Shown piece after piece: positions 26,763 to 36,263 of a DNA stretch of 64,000 bases (its first letter is position 1; every line of letters starts with the position of its first letter). The notes under the pieces were generated by a model. The model had not been told where the DNA came from and did no database searches. It worked only from the letters and a program-made list of their open reading frames with translations. The position numbers and the translations under genes are program-made. This DNA comes from Clostridium_AD sp050717535 (GTDB taxonomy: Bacteria > Bacillota > Clostridia > Clostridiales > Clostridiaceae), in NCBI RefSeq assembly GCF_050717535.1, contig NZ_JBOITM010000077.1:22514-86513 (forward strand), read 5' to 3'.

Positions 26763-27917
26763 ATGATTTATTTTCAAATATTTTTTTCTTTCTTAATATT
26801 TATAGCTGCCAACATTTATGTTGGTAAAAAAGGGTGGTTACTTATAAACACAGTAATACCTAAAATTAGTATTTATTTATATTGGGCAATGTTTGTTTTT
26901 ATTGCGTTGTCTTTTATAATAGCGAGACTTAGTAAGGATAAAGCACCACATTTTGTTGAAAAATTTCTTAACATTTTAGGAGGATACTGGCTTGCAGCAT
27001 TTTTATATTTTATAATATTATTAGGAGTTATTGATATTGTAAAATTAATTTTAGGTATTAAAAATTTTTCATTTCTAAGTACCAAGGTTTTGCAAAAAAT
27101 ATATTTTATGTCTAATATAGGAGCGATTATCATTGTAGCTGTTTTGCTAATATATGGAACCTACAATGCCACAAATATTAAAACAACTAAGTATACAATA
27201 AAAATCAACAAGGATGCAGGCTCATTAAAAAAGCTAAATATCATTATGCTTTCAGATTTGCACCTTGGTGACATTGTGGATAAACAGAGACTTTCAAAGA
27301 TGGTAATCAAAATAAACGAATTAAACCCAGATATTGTAATATTTGCTGGAGATATTATTGATGATTATATAGAGCCATTTATAGATCAAGACATGGGATC
27401 AGAATTCAAAAAAATACAATCTAAATACGGTGTTTATGCTACTTTTGGTAATCATGAGTATTATGGAGGTTCAATAGATAAGATTGCTTATGAATATGAA
27501 AATTCCGCTGGTTTTAATTTGTTAAGGGATAAAACGGTAAAAATTAATGATAGTTTTTATATTGTGGGCAGAGAGGATTTATCTTATGAGAGATACAGTA
27601 AAACAAAACGAAAAAAAATAGAAGAGCTACTTAAAGGTGCAGATAAAAGTTTACCTGTTATTATAATTGATCATCAACCAGTAAAATTTAGTGAGGGAGA
27701 AGCAGCGGGGGTTGACCTGCAATTTTCAGGCCATACCCATGGAGGTCAATTACTACCAGCTAATATTGTAACTAAAAAGTTATTTGAAAATGATTTTGGA
27801 TTACTTACAAAGGGAACTTATAATGTTGTGGTATCCAGCGGGGTTGGAACTTGGGGACCTCCTATAAGAATAGGAACATCCTCAGAAATTGTTCAAGTAG
27901 AACTAGAGTTTAAATAA
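26763..27917 (+). CDS. Membrane metallophosphoesterase
   Basis: This 384-residue protein has about four N-terminal membrane helices (to about residue 135), followed by a calcineurin-like phosphoesterase domain with all metal motifs: SDLHLGD, AGDIIDD, GNHEYY, IDHQPV and SGHTHGGQ. It is of the YkuE/YaeI type. The substrate is unknown; relatives act on lipid or nucleotide phosphates. TTTGGAGGACA precedes the ATG. It lies 51 bases after the pullulanase with no hairpin between, so co-transcription is likely. Confidence 0.88.
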   Translation: MIYFQIFFSFLIFIAANIYVGKKGWLLINTVIPKISIYLYWAMFVFIALSFIIARLSKDKAPHFVEKFLNILGGYWLAAFLYFIILLGVIDIVKLILGIKNFSFLSTKVLQKIYFMSNIGAIIIVAVLLIYGTYNATNIKTTKYTIKINKDAGSLKKLNIIMLSDLHLGDIVDKQRLSKMVIKINELNPDIVIFAGDIIDDYIEPFIDQDMGSEFKKIQSKYGVYATFGNHEYYGGSIDKIAYEYENSAGFNLLRDKTVKINDSFYIVGREDLSYERYSKTKRKKIEELLKGADKSLPVIIIDHQPVKFSEGEAAGVDLQFSGHTHGGQLLPANIVTKKLFENDFGLLTKGTYNVVVSSGVGTWGPPIRIGTSSEIVQVELEFK

Positions 27918-27941
27918 TTAAATTACTTATATAACTGACTT

Positions 27942-27990
27942 AAAATAGAAAAACCTGCACTCATAAGAGATGCAGGTTTTTCTATTTTAT
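27942..27990. terminator. Strong bidirectional terminator
   Basis: Perfect 18-bp arms (27942-27959, 27971-27988) between the phosphoesterase gene and a convergent small gene. Confidence 0.85.
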
Positions 27991-28037
27991 TTTAATTAAT
28001 ATTAAGAATTATTCATTGATTTGATGAAAACACAAAC

Positions 28038-28220
28038 CTAAGGCTCTATCTCAATATAAGCTATCGCCTTTTTGTTAAATAAATATTTTTTACCCATTGT
28101 ATTAACCTCATGGGGTCTGGAGTTTTCAAAATTGTAAAACCAACTTTTAAACAGATCAGCTTCAGATTGTTTTAAATCAAGTAATTCTTTGTCACCACTA
28201 ATAAAAGAAATCGTTAACAT
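28038..28220 (-). CDS. Hypothetical 60-residue protein
   Basis: The protein starts MLTISFISGDKELLDLKQSE and contains KSWFYNFENSRPH and KYLFNKKAIAYIEIEP. AAGGGAGGG seven bases before the ATG is a strong ribosome site. The size and mixed strand/helix look suit a small clostridial housekeeping family of unknown role. Confidence 0.6.
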   Translation of the reverse strand: MLTISFISGDKELLDLKQSEADLFKSWFYNFENSRPHEVNTMGKKYLFNKKAIAYIEIEP

Positions 28221-28380
28221 TTTATGCCCTCCCTTTCAAGTACAGAATATTCTGTACTGTTATATATTCTCTGCTTGAAAGAAATTTCCTCTATTTATAG
28301 GACTATTTTAAAAAAATATTTTTTAGTAAGTGATATTGTCTAAAATAAACTTATAGTTAAAAATTTAACAATCTTATTAT

Positions 28381-28423
28381 AAAAAAAAGAAATCTTCACT
28401 ACAGTGGCAACAGTGATAGATTT
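28381..28423 (-). terminator. Terminator of the 22-residue micro-gene
   Basis: On the minus strand a hairpin (aaatct a tcact ... agtga agattt) is followed by a run of eight T. It sits directly after the micro-ORF stop. Confidence 0.75.
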
Positions 28424-28435
28424 GCTCTTTTGTTG

Positions 28436-28504
28436 TTAGTCTAAACATTCTAAACATTCATTAATTACATCTTCTGTAATTTCAACTAATTCATCTTTTT
28501 TCAT
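28436..28504 (-). CDS. 22-residue micro-ORF with strong ribosome site
   Basis: AAGGAGGTG about seven bases before an ATG opens a peptide beginning MKKDELVEITEDVINE and ending CLECLD, then a stop and a terminator. Two Cys sit at the acidic C-terminus. A near-ideal ribosome site plus terminator argues for real expression. It could be a signalling, leader or metal-binding peptide. No partner gene is adjacent. Confidence 0.5.
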   Translation of the reverse strand: MKKDELVEITEDVINECLECLD

Positions 28505-28901
28505 AAAAACACCTCCTTGTTTGTATATAAGATCAAAAACAATTATTAATTATTAATTGTTTATACCTTAAATTTAACTTTAAATCAGCTTATAACAAAA
28601 TAACCTATGCTATAAGTGTTATCAGTACATTATTTAATAAAAATTTTAATAAGGGATTCATTAAGAAATTTTGGAATGAAGAGGGTAAGAATTAAAGAAT
28701 TGAAATTTTTAAATTCATGTCTTCTCTTGTTAAGTGATTAATGATCCGATTTTTCGCTACGTATTGGCAAATAGTTTGTAATCTTTAAAATATGTTGTTT
28801 CTACTAGGTAACTCTATTATTATATACCATAGTATGAAATAATGCAAGGTGAATTTAAAATAAAATTGGAAAAATTAAAACATCTTAGTATAAAATTTAA
28901 A
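28505..28901. other. AT-rich intergenic stretch with a palindrome
   Basis: No gene is supported. aacaatta...taattgtt repeats form a palindrome at 28537-28562, close to those at 22423-22500. The promoter of the micro-ORF should lie here, but no clear box stands out. Confidence 0.4.
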
Positions 28902-28946
28902 AAATCAAGTTACCATTAAATATTAAAAATAATGATAACTTGATTT
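28902..28946 (-). terminator. Terminator of ywbE
   Basis: Perfect 11-bp arms (aaatcaagtta/taacttgattt) directly after the ywbE stop on the minus strand. Confidence 0.7.
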
Positions 28947-28967
28947 ATAATTTGAAAGTGGTTACTT

Positions 28968-29183
28968 TTATTTTGATATAATGGCTTGGACTCTTCCGAC
29001 CTGCCCATCTTCTAGCATAACCTTTATACCCCTATGGTGAACAGCTGAGTTGGTTAACAACCTTTTCACTACACCTCTAGTAAGTGTAGTTGTTCTTTGA
29101 TCTTTTTTTAATACAACATCTACAGTAATGCCTATAGATATATTACTTCTTACTTGTCCTCTATTATCATTTTGTGTAATCAT
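28968..29183 (-). CDS. ywbE: YwbE family protein (DUF2196)
   Basis: This 71-residue protein has the DUF2196 signature ISIGITVDVVLKKDQRTT, GVVKRLLTNSAVHHRGIKV and EDGQVGRVQ. It is an SH3-like small barrel of unknown role, common in Firmicutes. A purine-rich GGAG lies a few bases upstream of the ATG. It is monocistronic. Confidence 0.88.
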   Translation of the reverse strand: MITQNDNRGQVRSNISIGITVDVVLKKDQRTTTLTRGVVKRLLTNSAVHHRGIKVMLEDGQVGRVQAIISK

Positions 29184-29448
29184 GCGCTTGTAGTCTCCTT
29201 CAATAAAATTACTTTAAAGCATATTTTTAATCTTTGATAAAATCTAATTTATATTAGCTTTATATACAAAGAATACTCTAATTACTATTGGTTTGTCAAA
29301 ATTTATTTAAGCTAATTAGTTTTTTATAGTAAAAAGATCATTCGAAAAAATCGCTAATATACAAAAAATATGTGTAAGTAGGAGAATAAAAAACACTTGA
29401 AAGGAAAACATATTGTAGAAAATACTTTTTTAGAAAGGAGATATTTCC

Positions 29449-30078
29449 ATGGTCAACGTATTGGCTTTCATCCCTGATAATCTTATAAATCCAATTATAT
29501 CCTCTACTTCTATTATAATTGGTGCTATTTTAGGTGGCATTTTTAGTTATATTATAAATAAAAAATTTACTAGTAGAGCTATCGAAACACAAAGTAATAT
29601 TGAAAAAGCTAGAAGGGAGTATCAGGAAGAAAATAAAGCTATGAAGCTTAGTGAGAATGCTACTATTATTAGATTAGATATATGCACCACACTATTTCAG
29701 AGCTTAAGAATGTTAAAAGAATTTAGTAGTGGGAATAAAACCACTATTTATCCAGTACCTATTAACTTTAATTATGCTAAAGCCATTGCAGCCCTGGAAA
29801 AAAAATTAAATTTAAAAGAACTAAGTTATATTTATCAATTATATGTAATTATAGAAAAATTGCATAATGATACTAAAGAATATTATTATGATGAAAAGCA
29901 TTATACTTTAATAAAAGAAGATTACGAGATGTTTATTAAAAAACTTTATGGGAACAATTTTTCAAAAGCATTAAGTTTTGATACCGACAAGGCAACCTAT
30001 GATGATTTATATAATAATGAAATTATAAAACCAGGCTATAAAAGTGTACTAATTAAGCTAGACAATATTACTTATTAA
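29449..30078 (+). CDS. Hypothetical membrane protein with coiled coil
   Basis: This 209-residue protein has one membrane helix near the N-terminus (about 16-38, IISSTSIIIGAILGGIFSYI), a charged coiled coil (about 45-70) and a soluble helical domain rich in Tyr (YELYYYDEKHY-like stretch near 145). AGAAAGGAG precedes the ATG. The topology suggests a membrane-anchored cytoplasmic domain. Partner and function are unknown. Confidence 0.6.
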   Translation: MVNVLAFIPDNLINPIISSTSIIIGAILGGIFSYIINKKFTSRAIETQSNIEKARREYQEENKAMKLSENATIIRLDICTTLFQSLRMLKEFSSGNKTTIYPVPINFNYAKAIAALEKKLNLKELSYIYQLYVIIEKLHNDTKEYYYDEKHYTLIKEDYEMFIKKLYGNNFSKALSFDTDKATYDDLYNNEIIKPGYKSVLIKLDNITY

Positions 30079-30311
30079 TGTTTTTTCAATAAAATAGTAA
30101 TATATTTCAGAAATATAAAGTACATTTGCATATAAACACTTATGCATTTCAATATTATGTTGAAATTTTCGCCGAATTGAGATAAAATGTTTAGTAGGGA
30201 AAACAACAAGTTGAGTATGAGTATAAAATTAAAAATGTAGAAATTATAAATTAAAACATAAATTCTATAGTATTTAACATTCTTTGATTTGCTGTACGAG
30301 GAGGAAAATTT

Positions 30312-30470
30312 ATGTCAACTAATAATATTGAAATGATGAAAAAAATTATTGAAGAAAAGAAGAGAATAAGTTCTGAGCAGGGTGGAGTTTCAAGACCAGA
30401 TAAAGTAATTGGTAAAAAAATGAAAGCTGCAAGGAGCACTAAGAAAACTGGCGGTTTATTTGATAAATAA
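30312..30470 (+). CDS. 52-residue basic protein
   Basis: GAGGAGG ahead of the ATG opens MSTNNIEMMKKIIEEKKRIS followed by a basic tail with IGKKMKAARSTKKTGG. It ends just before a strong terminator. The C-terminal KKTGG..D look is like small conserved clostridial proteins. The role is unknown, possibly nucleic-acid binding. Confidence 0.6.
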   Translation: MSTNNIEMMKKIIEEKKRISSEQGGVSRPDKVIGKKMKAARSTKKTGGLFDK

Positions 30471-30534
30471 AAATATAACTACATTGGAACCTTATTAAAT
30501 AATAAATATACATATAATCCTACTAAAATTAGTA

Positions 30535-30570
30535 AAAAGCAAGCCTCTTAATTTTGAGGCTTGCTTTTGC
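30535..30570 (+). terminator. Intrinsic terminator
   Basis: Perfect 13-bp arms (aaaagcaagcctc/gaggcttgctttt) after the 52-residue gene. Confidence 0.85.
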
Positions 30571-30707
30571 TGTATTGTACCTTTTATTCACTATTATAAT
30601 TAATTTGTATTAATTGTCCTGGTTAAGTATGAATTGCAAATTTCATATGATAAAATATAATTATAGTCTACTAGTAATTATTATAAAAATATGGGAGGTA
30701 GCATAGT

Positions 30708-31487
30708 ATGAACAAAGTAATTGATGTTATAAATAACAGAATGTCATTAAGAAAATATAGTAATAAATCAATTGAAAAAGAACACCTGGATACTATAATA
30801 GAAAGTGCAATGAGAGCACCCACAGCTGGAAATATGATGATGTACTCTATTATTGTAGTTGAGGATGAAGAAAAAAAGCTTAAGCTAAGTAAGACCTGTG
30901 ATAATCAGCCTTTTATTGCTAAAGCTCCTCTAGTTATGATTTTTTTAGCCGATATGAAAAGGTGGTATGATTATTTTGAATATGCAGGTGTAAGGAGTTA
31001 TAGTGAAAAACATAATATTAAATTCGAAGGTCCTAACAAAGGAAGCTTTTTATTAGCAGCAAATGATGCAATTATTGCAGCACAAAATGCAGTAATCGCA
31101 GCGGAATCTTTAAATATAGGTTCATGTTATATAGGCGATATAATGGAGAATTATGAGAACCATAAGGAACTGTTAAATCTACCGGATTTGGTATTTCCAG
31201 TGGCGATGTTGTGTTTTGGATATTATCCAGAAGATACAAAACGAATCAAGACTACTAGATTTGATAAGGAATATATAGTATTTAAAGATGAATATAAAAC
31301 TTTAACATCTAAAGAATTTGATGATATGTACATGGATCTAAATGAGAAGGTAACCAAGGTAAATAAATTTCAGGCAGAAAATATTGGCCAGCATTTATAT
31401 GCTAAAAAGATATCCTCAGACTTCATGAAAGAAATGGGTAGGTCTATAGATGTAGCCCTTAAACAGTGGAATGTCGAAGAACTTTAG
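30708..31487 (+). CDS. Nitroreductase family flavoprotein
   Basis: This 259-residue FMN-dependent oxidoreductase of the nitroreductase fold reduces nitro groups, quinones or similar acceptors with NAD(P)H. RMSLRKYSNKSI near the N-terminus binds FMN phosphate, SAMRAPTAGNMM is the family's second block, and FPVAMLCFGYYPED the third. It resembles the NfsA/FRP-like branch with an extended C-terminus. GGGAGG precedes the ATG. It is followed on the same strand by a TtcA-like gene after 86 bases. Confidence 0.88.
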   Translation: MNKVIDVINNRMSLRKYSNKSIEKEHLDTIIESAMRAPTAGNMMMYSIIVVEDEEKKLKLSKTCDNQPFIAKAPLVMIFLADMKRWYDYFEYAGVRSYSEKHNIKFEGPNKGSFLLAANDAIIAAQNAVIAAESLNIGSCYIGDIMENYENHKELLNLPDLVFPVAMLCFGYYPEDTKRIKTTRFDKEYIVFKDEYKTLTSKEFDDMYMDLNEKVTKVNKFQAENIGQHLYAKKISSDFMKEMGRSIDVALKQWNVEEL

Positions 31488-31573
31488 ATTTTCCTATTGC
31501 GGGAATGACCATAGTAAGTAAAAGATTAATTGATAGAGATTATAATATTGTAATTTAAAAGAGGAGTGAGTGT

Positions 31574-32446
31574 ATGAGTAGTATCGCAGGAGAAGGTTGC
31601 GAAATAAGAGTTCCATTAAATGAGAGAAGGCCACTAGCGGAAATAGAACGTAGTCTTATTACAACTTATAGAAGACATATTTGGGCAAAATTTACTAAGG
31701 CTATAGTAGATTATAAATTAGTTTCTAAAGGTGATAAAATTGCTGTGGCTATCTCTGGTGGTAAGGATAGTTTAATAATGGCTAAATTATTTCAAGAGTT
31801 ACAACATTACGGAAGTGTTAAATTTGAGTTAGAGTTTATTGCAATGGACCCTGGGTATCATGAAAATATAAAAGAACTATTAATTGATAACTGTAAGTAT
31901 TTAAATATCCCAGTGAATATATTTGAATCAAGTGTTTTTCATATAATTGATACCATTGCAAAGAATTATCCTTGCTACATGTGTGCTAAAATGCGTAGGG
32001 GTGCCTTATATGCAAAAGCAAAAGAGTTAGGTTGTAATAAACTTGCACTTGGTCACCATTTCAACGATGTAGTTGAAACCACTATGTTAAATATTCTATA
32101 TTCAGGAAACTTTAAAACTATGCTTCCAAAATTAAAATCGCAAAATTTTGAAAATATGGAATTGATTCGTCCTCTTTATTATATTGAAGAACAGTATATT
32201 GAAGATTTCATACAAACCAGTGGTATTTGGCCACTAAATTGTGCTTGTATGGTTGCAGCTAAAAAGATAGGAAACAAGCGTCATGAAATTAAAGATTTAG
32301 TTAAAGAGTTAAAGAAAAACTTTAGTGAAGTAGATAAATCTATTTTTAGAGCAGCACAAAATGTAAATATGGATTCTATTTTAGGGTGGCAAAAGGATGG
32401 AGAAAATTATTCGTATTTAGATTTTTATGATAAAAATGTGGAATAA
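31574..32446 (+). CDS. TtcA-like tRNA 2-thiolation enzyme
   Basis: This 290-residue PP-loop ATPase probably thiolates a tRNA base. The PP-loop is AVAISGGKDSLIMAKL. The CYMCAKMRRGALYAKA block supplies the iron-sulfur Cys pair, LALGHHFNDVVETTMLN follows, and a third Cys pattern (NCAC) lies near residue 220. It could act on C32 (TtcA) or another position; the clostridial branch is unassigned. GAGGAGTGAG precedes the ATG. A terminator follows. Confidence 0.85.
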   Translation: MSSIAGEGCEIRVPLNERRPLAEIERSLITTYRRHIWAKFTKAIVDYKLVSKGDKIAVAISGGKDSLIMAKLFQELQHYGSVKFELEFIAMDPGYHENIKELLIDNCKYLNIPVNIFESSVFHIIDTIAKNYPCYMCAKMRRGALYAKAKELGCNKLALGHHFNDVVETTMLNILYSGNFKTMLPKLKSQNFENMELIRPLYYIEEQYIEDFIQTSGIWPLNCACMVAAKKIGNKRHEIKDLVKELKKNFSEVDKSIFRAAQNVNMDSILGWQKDGENYSYLDFYDKNVE

Positions 32447-32451
32447 TAAAC

Positions 32452-32492
32452 AGCAGTGGAACTATTATTAAGTTCTACTGCTATTTTTTTTA
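32452..32492 (+). terminator. Intrinsic terminator
   Basis: agcagtggaact/agttctactgct arms followed by T7 right after the TtcA-like gene. Confidence 0.8.
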
Positions 32493-32653
32493 TAGAATTT
32501 TAAAAGTATTTTAAATTTACTAATACATTTTGTTTTTATGTATATTTTAGCAAATTTAAGAAATGCTTTAGAGAGGTTCTACAACAGTGTTGTATATAAG
32601 TATTAAATTATGTTACATATTTTTTTGTATCAAACTTATGAGGAGGTATAATA

Positions 32654-33808
32654 ATGAAAAAGAAAACTGTAATTTATGTTTTAATTGTAATAAGTATTAT
32701 AATTGGTATTTTTTTAATAAATAAAAAACAGAAGGATAGTAGAATTATAACAATAAAAACTTCAATAGCTTCGGTAGGCGAACTTAAATCCTATATATCG
32801 ACCACCGCAACGGTTAGTTCAAAGAAAAGTAAAGAGTATTTTGGTCTTCAGTCTAAAATCAAAAAGGTTAATGTAGCACTTGGTGACAAAGTCAAAATTG
32901 GTGATGTCCTAGTAACTTATGAAACTATAGATTTAGCTTCTACAGTAAGCCAAGCACAAATTCAATATGATAATGCAATCCTCCAAAAAAAAGATTTGTA
33001 CAATCAAAATGATGATATTGAAAGTAAAATTTCAGATTTTAGTAATGAGATTGCAACATTAGAAAAAAGTTCTAATCCAACGGATAAAGCAAAATTAGAA
33101 AGCATAAAACAACAGAAAAGCGCCTTATCACCTTTATCAGCAGAGAAATTAAAACAAGCAGATAATTCTGTAAAGCTAGCAGAATTATCCTTAAATTCTG
33201 CTAAACAAAAACTATCGGAAAATAAAAGCTCAATTATATCTACCAGTGCAGGAGTTGTAACCACACTTAAGGCAATAGAGGGTGCAGTAGGAAATGGTAT
33301 GGAAGCAGTGGTAATAGTTCAAGATATAGAAAATTTAAAGGTTGTAGCCTTCCTTGGAAAATACGATGCAAGTAAAGTTAAAATTGGTCAAGAAGTAATA
33401 ATTAAAAATGGAGATAAAACCTTTAAAGGAAATGTTTCATTTATAGACCCTGCTGCAAATAAAACAGTGGGAGTAACAGGAAGTGAAACAACTTTAGCGG
33501 TGGAAATATCTATTTTAGATAAAACTCCAGATTTGAAGATTGATTTTGATGTAGATGTAGATATATTAGTAGGTAAAGTTGCCAGTGCTATCAAAATACC
33601 ATCAGAAGCATTAAAGATAGAAAAAGGTGGTAAAAATTTAGTATACGTGGTTGAAGAAAATGTAGTTCGTGAAAGAAAGGTAACTATTGGATCTCAGTCA
33701 GATACTGAAGTTCAAATAACTAAAGGAATTAAAAAGGGAGAAAAGATTATCTTGAACCCTTCAACCTCAATTTTGGAAGGCACAATTGTAAAAGAGTCAA
33801 CAAATTAA
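32654..33808 (+). CDS. MacA-like efflux adaptor (HlyD family)
   Basis: This 384-residue protein bridges an ABC efflux pump to the outside of the membrane. It has a N-terminal membrane anchor (about 5-22), a biotinyl-lipoyl-like half (KKVNVALGDKVKIGDVLV), a coiled-coil hairpin (about 95-190), the second lipoyl half (GVVTTLKAIEGAVG) and C-terminal beta-barrel domains. GAGGAGGT precedes the ATG. It is the first gene of a three-gene operon with the ATPase and permease. The substrate is unknown; antimicrobial peptides or macrolides are common for the family. Confidence 0.88.
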   Translation: MKKKTVIYVLIVISIIIGIFLINKKQKDSRIITIKTSIASVGELKSYISTTATVSSKKSKEYFGLQSKIKKVNVALGDKVKIGDVLVTYETIDLASTVSQAQIQYDNAILQKKDLYNQNDDIESKISDFSNEIATLEKSSNPTDKAKLESIKQQKSALSPLSAEKLKQADNSVKLAELSLNSAKQKLSENKSSIISTSAGVVTTLKAIEGAVGNGMEAVVIVQDIENLKVVAFLGKYDASKVKIGQEVIIKNGDKTFKGNVSFIDPAANKTVGVTGSETTLAVEISILDKTPDLKIDFDVDVDILVGKVASAIKIPSEALKIEKGGKNLVYVVEENVVRERKVTIGSQSDTEVQITKGIKKGEKIILNPSTSILEGTIVKESTN

Positions 33809-33855
33809 AGTAAAAGATAACTGTTTTGTAGCCTAGGCAGTAAAGGAGGAATATA

Positions 33856-34548
33856 ATGTTAGAGGTAAAAAATCTTATAAAAATATACAAAACTGGTGAG
33901 CTTGAATTCACAGCCCTTAAAAATATTAATCTTAAAATTGAAAAGGGAGAGTTTACAGCAATAATGGGAGCTTCTGGCTCAGGAAAATCTACTTTGATGA
34001 ATATACTTGGCTGTCTTGATAAAATGAATAGTGGAAAGTATATTTTGAATGGTCGTGATATTTCAATTCTTAGCGATAATGAACTTGCCTATATTAGAAA
34101 TAAAGAAATAGGATTTGTATTCCAATCATTTAATCTTATTCCAAGAATTAGCTTGCTCGACAATGTTCAGCTTCCAATGATGTACGCGGGTGTACCTGCG
34201 AGGCAGCGCAAAGAAAAAGCTCTCTATGCACTTGAAAAAGTAGGACTATCAGATAGGGTAAAGCATCTGCCAAATGAAATATCAGGGGGACAAAAACAAA
34301 GAGCTGCAATTGCAAGGGCCATAGTTAACTCTCCAGCAGTGATTATGGCAGATGAGCCTACAGGGAACCTTGATTCTAAATCCTCAGAGGATATAATGAA
34401 GATATTTGAAGATTTAAATAATGAAGGAGCTACAATCTTAATGGTAACGCATGAAACTGATATTGCAAACCATACGAATAGAATAGTAAGGTTTAGAGAC
34501 GGTGAAATTATATCAGATTCTATTGTTAAGCATAGAATCGTTATATAA
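33856..34548 (+). CDS. MacB/LolD-type ABC transporter ATPase
   Basis: This 230-residue ATPase energises the efflux permease encoded next. Walker A is GASGSGKST (about residue 39), the Q-loop VFQSFNLIPR, signature ISGGQKQR, Walker B VIMADEPTGNLD and the H-loop VTHE. AAAGGAGG precedes the ATG. It lies 47 bases after the adaptor and 14 bases before the permease. Confidence 0.93.
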   Translation: MLEVKNLIKIYKTGELEFTALKNINLKIEKGEFTAIMGASGSGKSTLMNILGCLDKMNSGKYILNGRDISILSDNELAYIRNKEIGFVFQSFNLIPRISLLDNVQLPMMYAGVPARQRKEKALYALEKVGLSDRVKHLPNEISGGQKQRAAIARAIVNSPAVIMADEPTGNLDSKSSEDIMKIFEDLNNEGATILMVTHETDIANHTNRIVRFRDGEIISDSIVKHRIVI

Positions 34549-34562
34549 AAGGAGCTGAAAGT

Positions 34563-35774
34563 ATGAATATATTTGAAAGTATAAAAACAGCCTTAGAGAG
34601 TATAAAGGCTAATAAAATGCGTTCTTTCCTTACTATGCTTGGAATAATAATTGGTATAAGTTCAGTTATAACAATTGTATCTCTTGGTCAAGGAGGCCAG
34701 AAGGCTATCACAGGTGAATTTGCAAAATTGGGAGCCTCTTCTGTTACGGTTAAAGTAAGTGGAGAAAATGCTCAATCAACAGATTATATAACCCTTGAGG
34801 ATGTTAAACAAATAAAACAAAAGATCGACAGTATTAAATATGCAAGTCCTACCTTTCAACTTCAAGGCACTGTTTTTTCTGATAAGAAGAGCAAAAATGC
34901 CTTTATGAGGGGAGGGTCTCCAGATCTTGCATATATAAATAACACTGAAATTATTTTTGGAAGATATTTCAATGAAAAGGAATATGAGCAAGGCGAAGCA
35001 GTGGGTATAATTGACGAAACTGATGCCATTACTTTATTTGGTTATCCGGATGTGGTAGGTCAGAGTATTAAAGTAGGTCAAAATGCATTAATGAAAAAAA
35101 TGACTATTGTAGGCGTTGAGAAAGGAATAACGTCGCCTTTTGGTAATGGCGGAAATTCTGGTAAACCAATTATAATAACCGCACCGGTAACCTTCTTAAG
35201 TACACTACAGTCAAAGGAGTTTAAAATAAGTTCAATAACCGTAGTTGCAGATTCACAAGCTAATAGCGAATCTGTAGGAAACGGGACAATAAAGATCTTA
35301 GAATCTAGGCATAATAACAGAAGTAAAGAAATCTATTCTGCGGACAATGCGTTAGCGGTGCTTGAACAAATCAATAGTGTTCTTGGAATATTTACAGCAT
35401 TTATAAGTGCAGTTGCGGCCATATCACTACTGGTTGGTGGTATTGGTGTAATGAACATAATGCTTGTATCAGTGACAGAAAGAACAAGAGAGATAGGCAT
35501 AAGAAAAGCAGTAGGAGCAACAACTAAAATAATACTAATGCAGTTTTTAATTGAGTCAGTTATTTTATCATTAATAGGAGGTACAATTGGAATGATTTTG
35601 GGAATTGTTGGGGCAGAGATAATAGGAAGCTTTGCAGGAATAACACCAGTAGTATCTTGGGCAGCTATAATTGGGTCCATTTTATTTTCTTCAGTGGTGG
35701 GTGTTTTCTTTGGTATATATCCAGCTAAGAAAGCAGCAGAGTTAGACCCAATTGATGCCCTTAGATACGAGTAA
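34563..35774 (+). CDS. MacB-type ABC permease (FtsX domain)
   Basis: This 403-residue permease with four membrane helices (about 20-42, 283-305, 330-355, 370-392) has a large outer domain between the first two. The N-terminal KANKMRSFLTMLGIIIGIS and the MLVSVTERTREIGIRKAVGA coupling helix are typical of MacB/FtsX. With the adaptor and ATPase it forms a mechanotransmission-type exporter. AAAGGAGCTG precedes the ATG. A terminator follows. Confidence 0.92.
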   Translation: MNIFESIKTALESIKANKMRSFLTMLGIIIGISSVITIVSLGQGGQKAITGEFAKLGASSVTVKVSGENAQSTDYITLEDVKQIKQKIDSIKYASPTFQLQGTVFSDKKSKNAFMRGGSPDLAYINNTEIIFGRYFNEKEYEQGEAVGIIDETDAITLFGYPDVVGQSIKVGQNALMKKMTIVGVEKGITSPFGNGGNSGKPIIITAPVTFLSTLQSKEFKISSITVVADSQANSESVGNGTIKILESRHNNRSKEIYSADNALAVLEQINSVLGIFTAFISAVAAISLLVGGIGVMNIMLVSVTERTREIGIRKAVGATTKIILMQFLIESVILSLIGGTIGMILGIVGAEIIGSFAGITPVVSWAAIIGSILFSSVVGVFFGIYPAKKAAELDPIDALRYE

Positions 35775-35779
35775 ACTTA

Positions 35780-35808
35780 AAATAGTGCCTGCACAGGCAC
35801 TATTTTTT
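35780..35808. terminator. Terminator of the efflux operon
   Basis: Perfect 10-bp arms (aatagtgcct/aggcactatt) with a 4-base loop and T-run. It overlaps the 3' end of the convergent 90-residue gene. Confidence 0.85.
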
Positions 35809-36072
35809 ATCTTCTTTTAACTCTTCTATCATAAATTTATCAAAGTGAATTTCTTCTATAAAATTATTTTCATCAAAACTAGTTTTACGTCTTTTATTAT
35901 ATTCATTAACATTTGATTTTAGCCAGTAAGGAGTTGCTATGTCAAATTTATAGCATAATTCTGTTAAGCAAGCTTTCAAATTTTCTTGATAACTGTCTTC
36001 AATATCCGACACTGACACTTCGTCCTCAATAATTCTATTATCATAAATTAATTTTCCCCAAATTCTTAACAT
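35800..36072 (-). CDS. Hypothetical 90-residue protein
   Basis: An acidic helical protein starts MLRIWGKLIYDNRIIEDEVS and includes YWLKSNVNEYNKRRKTSF. AAGGAGGC before the ATG is strong. It has no membrane helix or Cys cluster beyond one Cys pair. It looks like a small conserved clostridial protein of unknown function. Confidence 0.65.
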   Translation of the reverse strand: MLRIWGKLIYDNRIIEDEVSVSDIEDSYQENLKACLTELCYKFDIATPYWLKSNVNEYNKRRKTSFDENNFIEEIHFDKFMIEELKEDKK

Positions 36073-36263
36073 ATTTGCCTCCTTGTTTAAAAAGTATCGT
36101 TGTATTGTGAAATGTTTTTTTGTTAGTCATAATTCTATCATAAATAATAGTTAATGTCATGAAATATTATAGTTATTTTTCCAGATGCCTTAATTATTAA
36201 TTAATGCTATAATTAAGGATAGCATAAAAGATATACTAATACATTTTAAGGGGATTACGAAAT

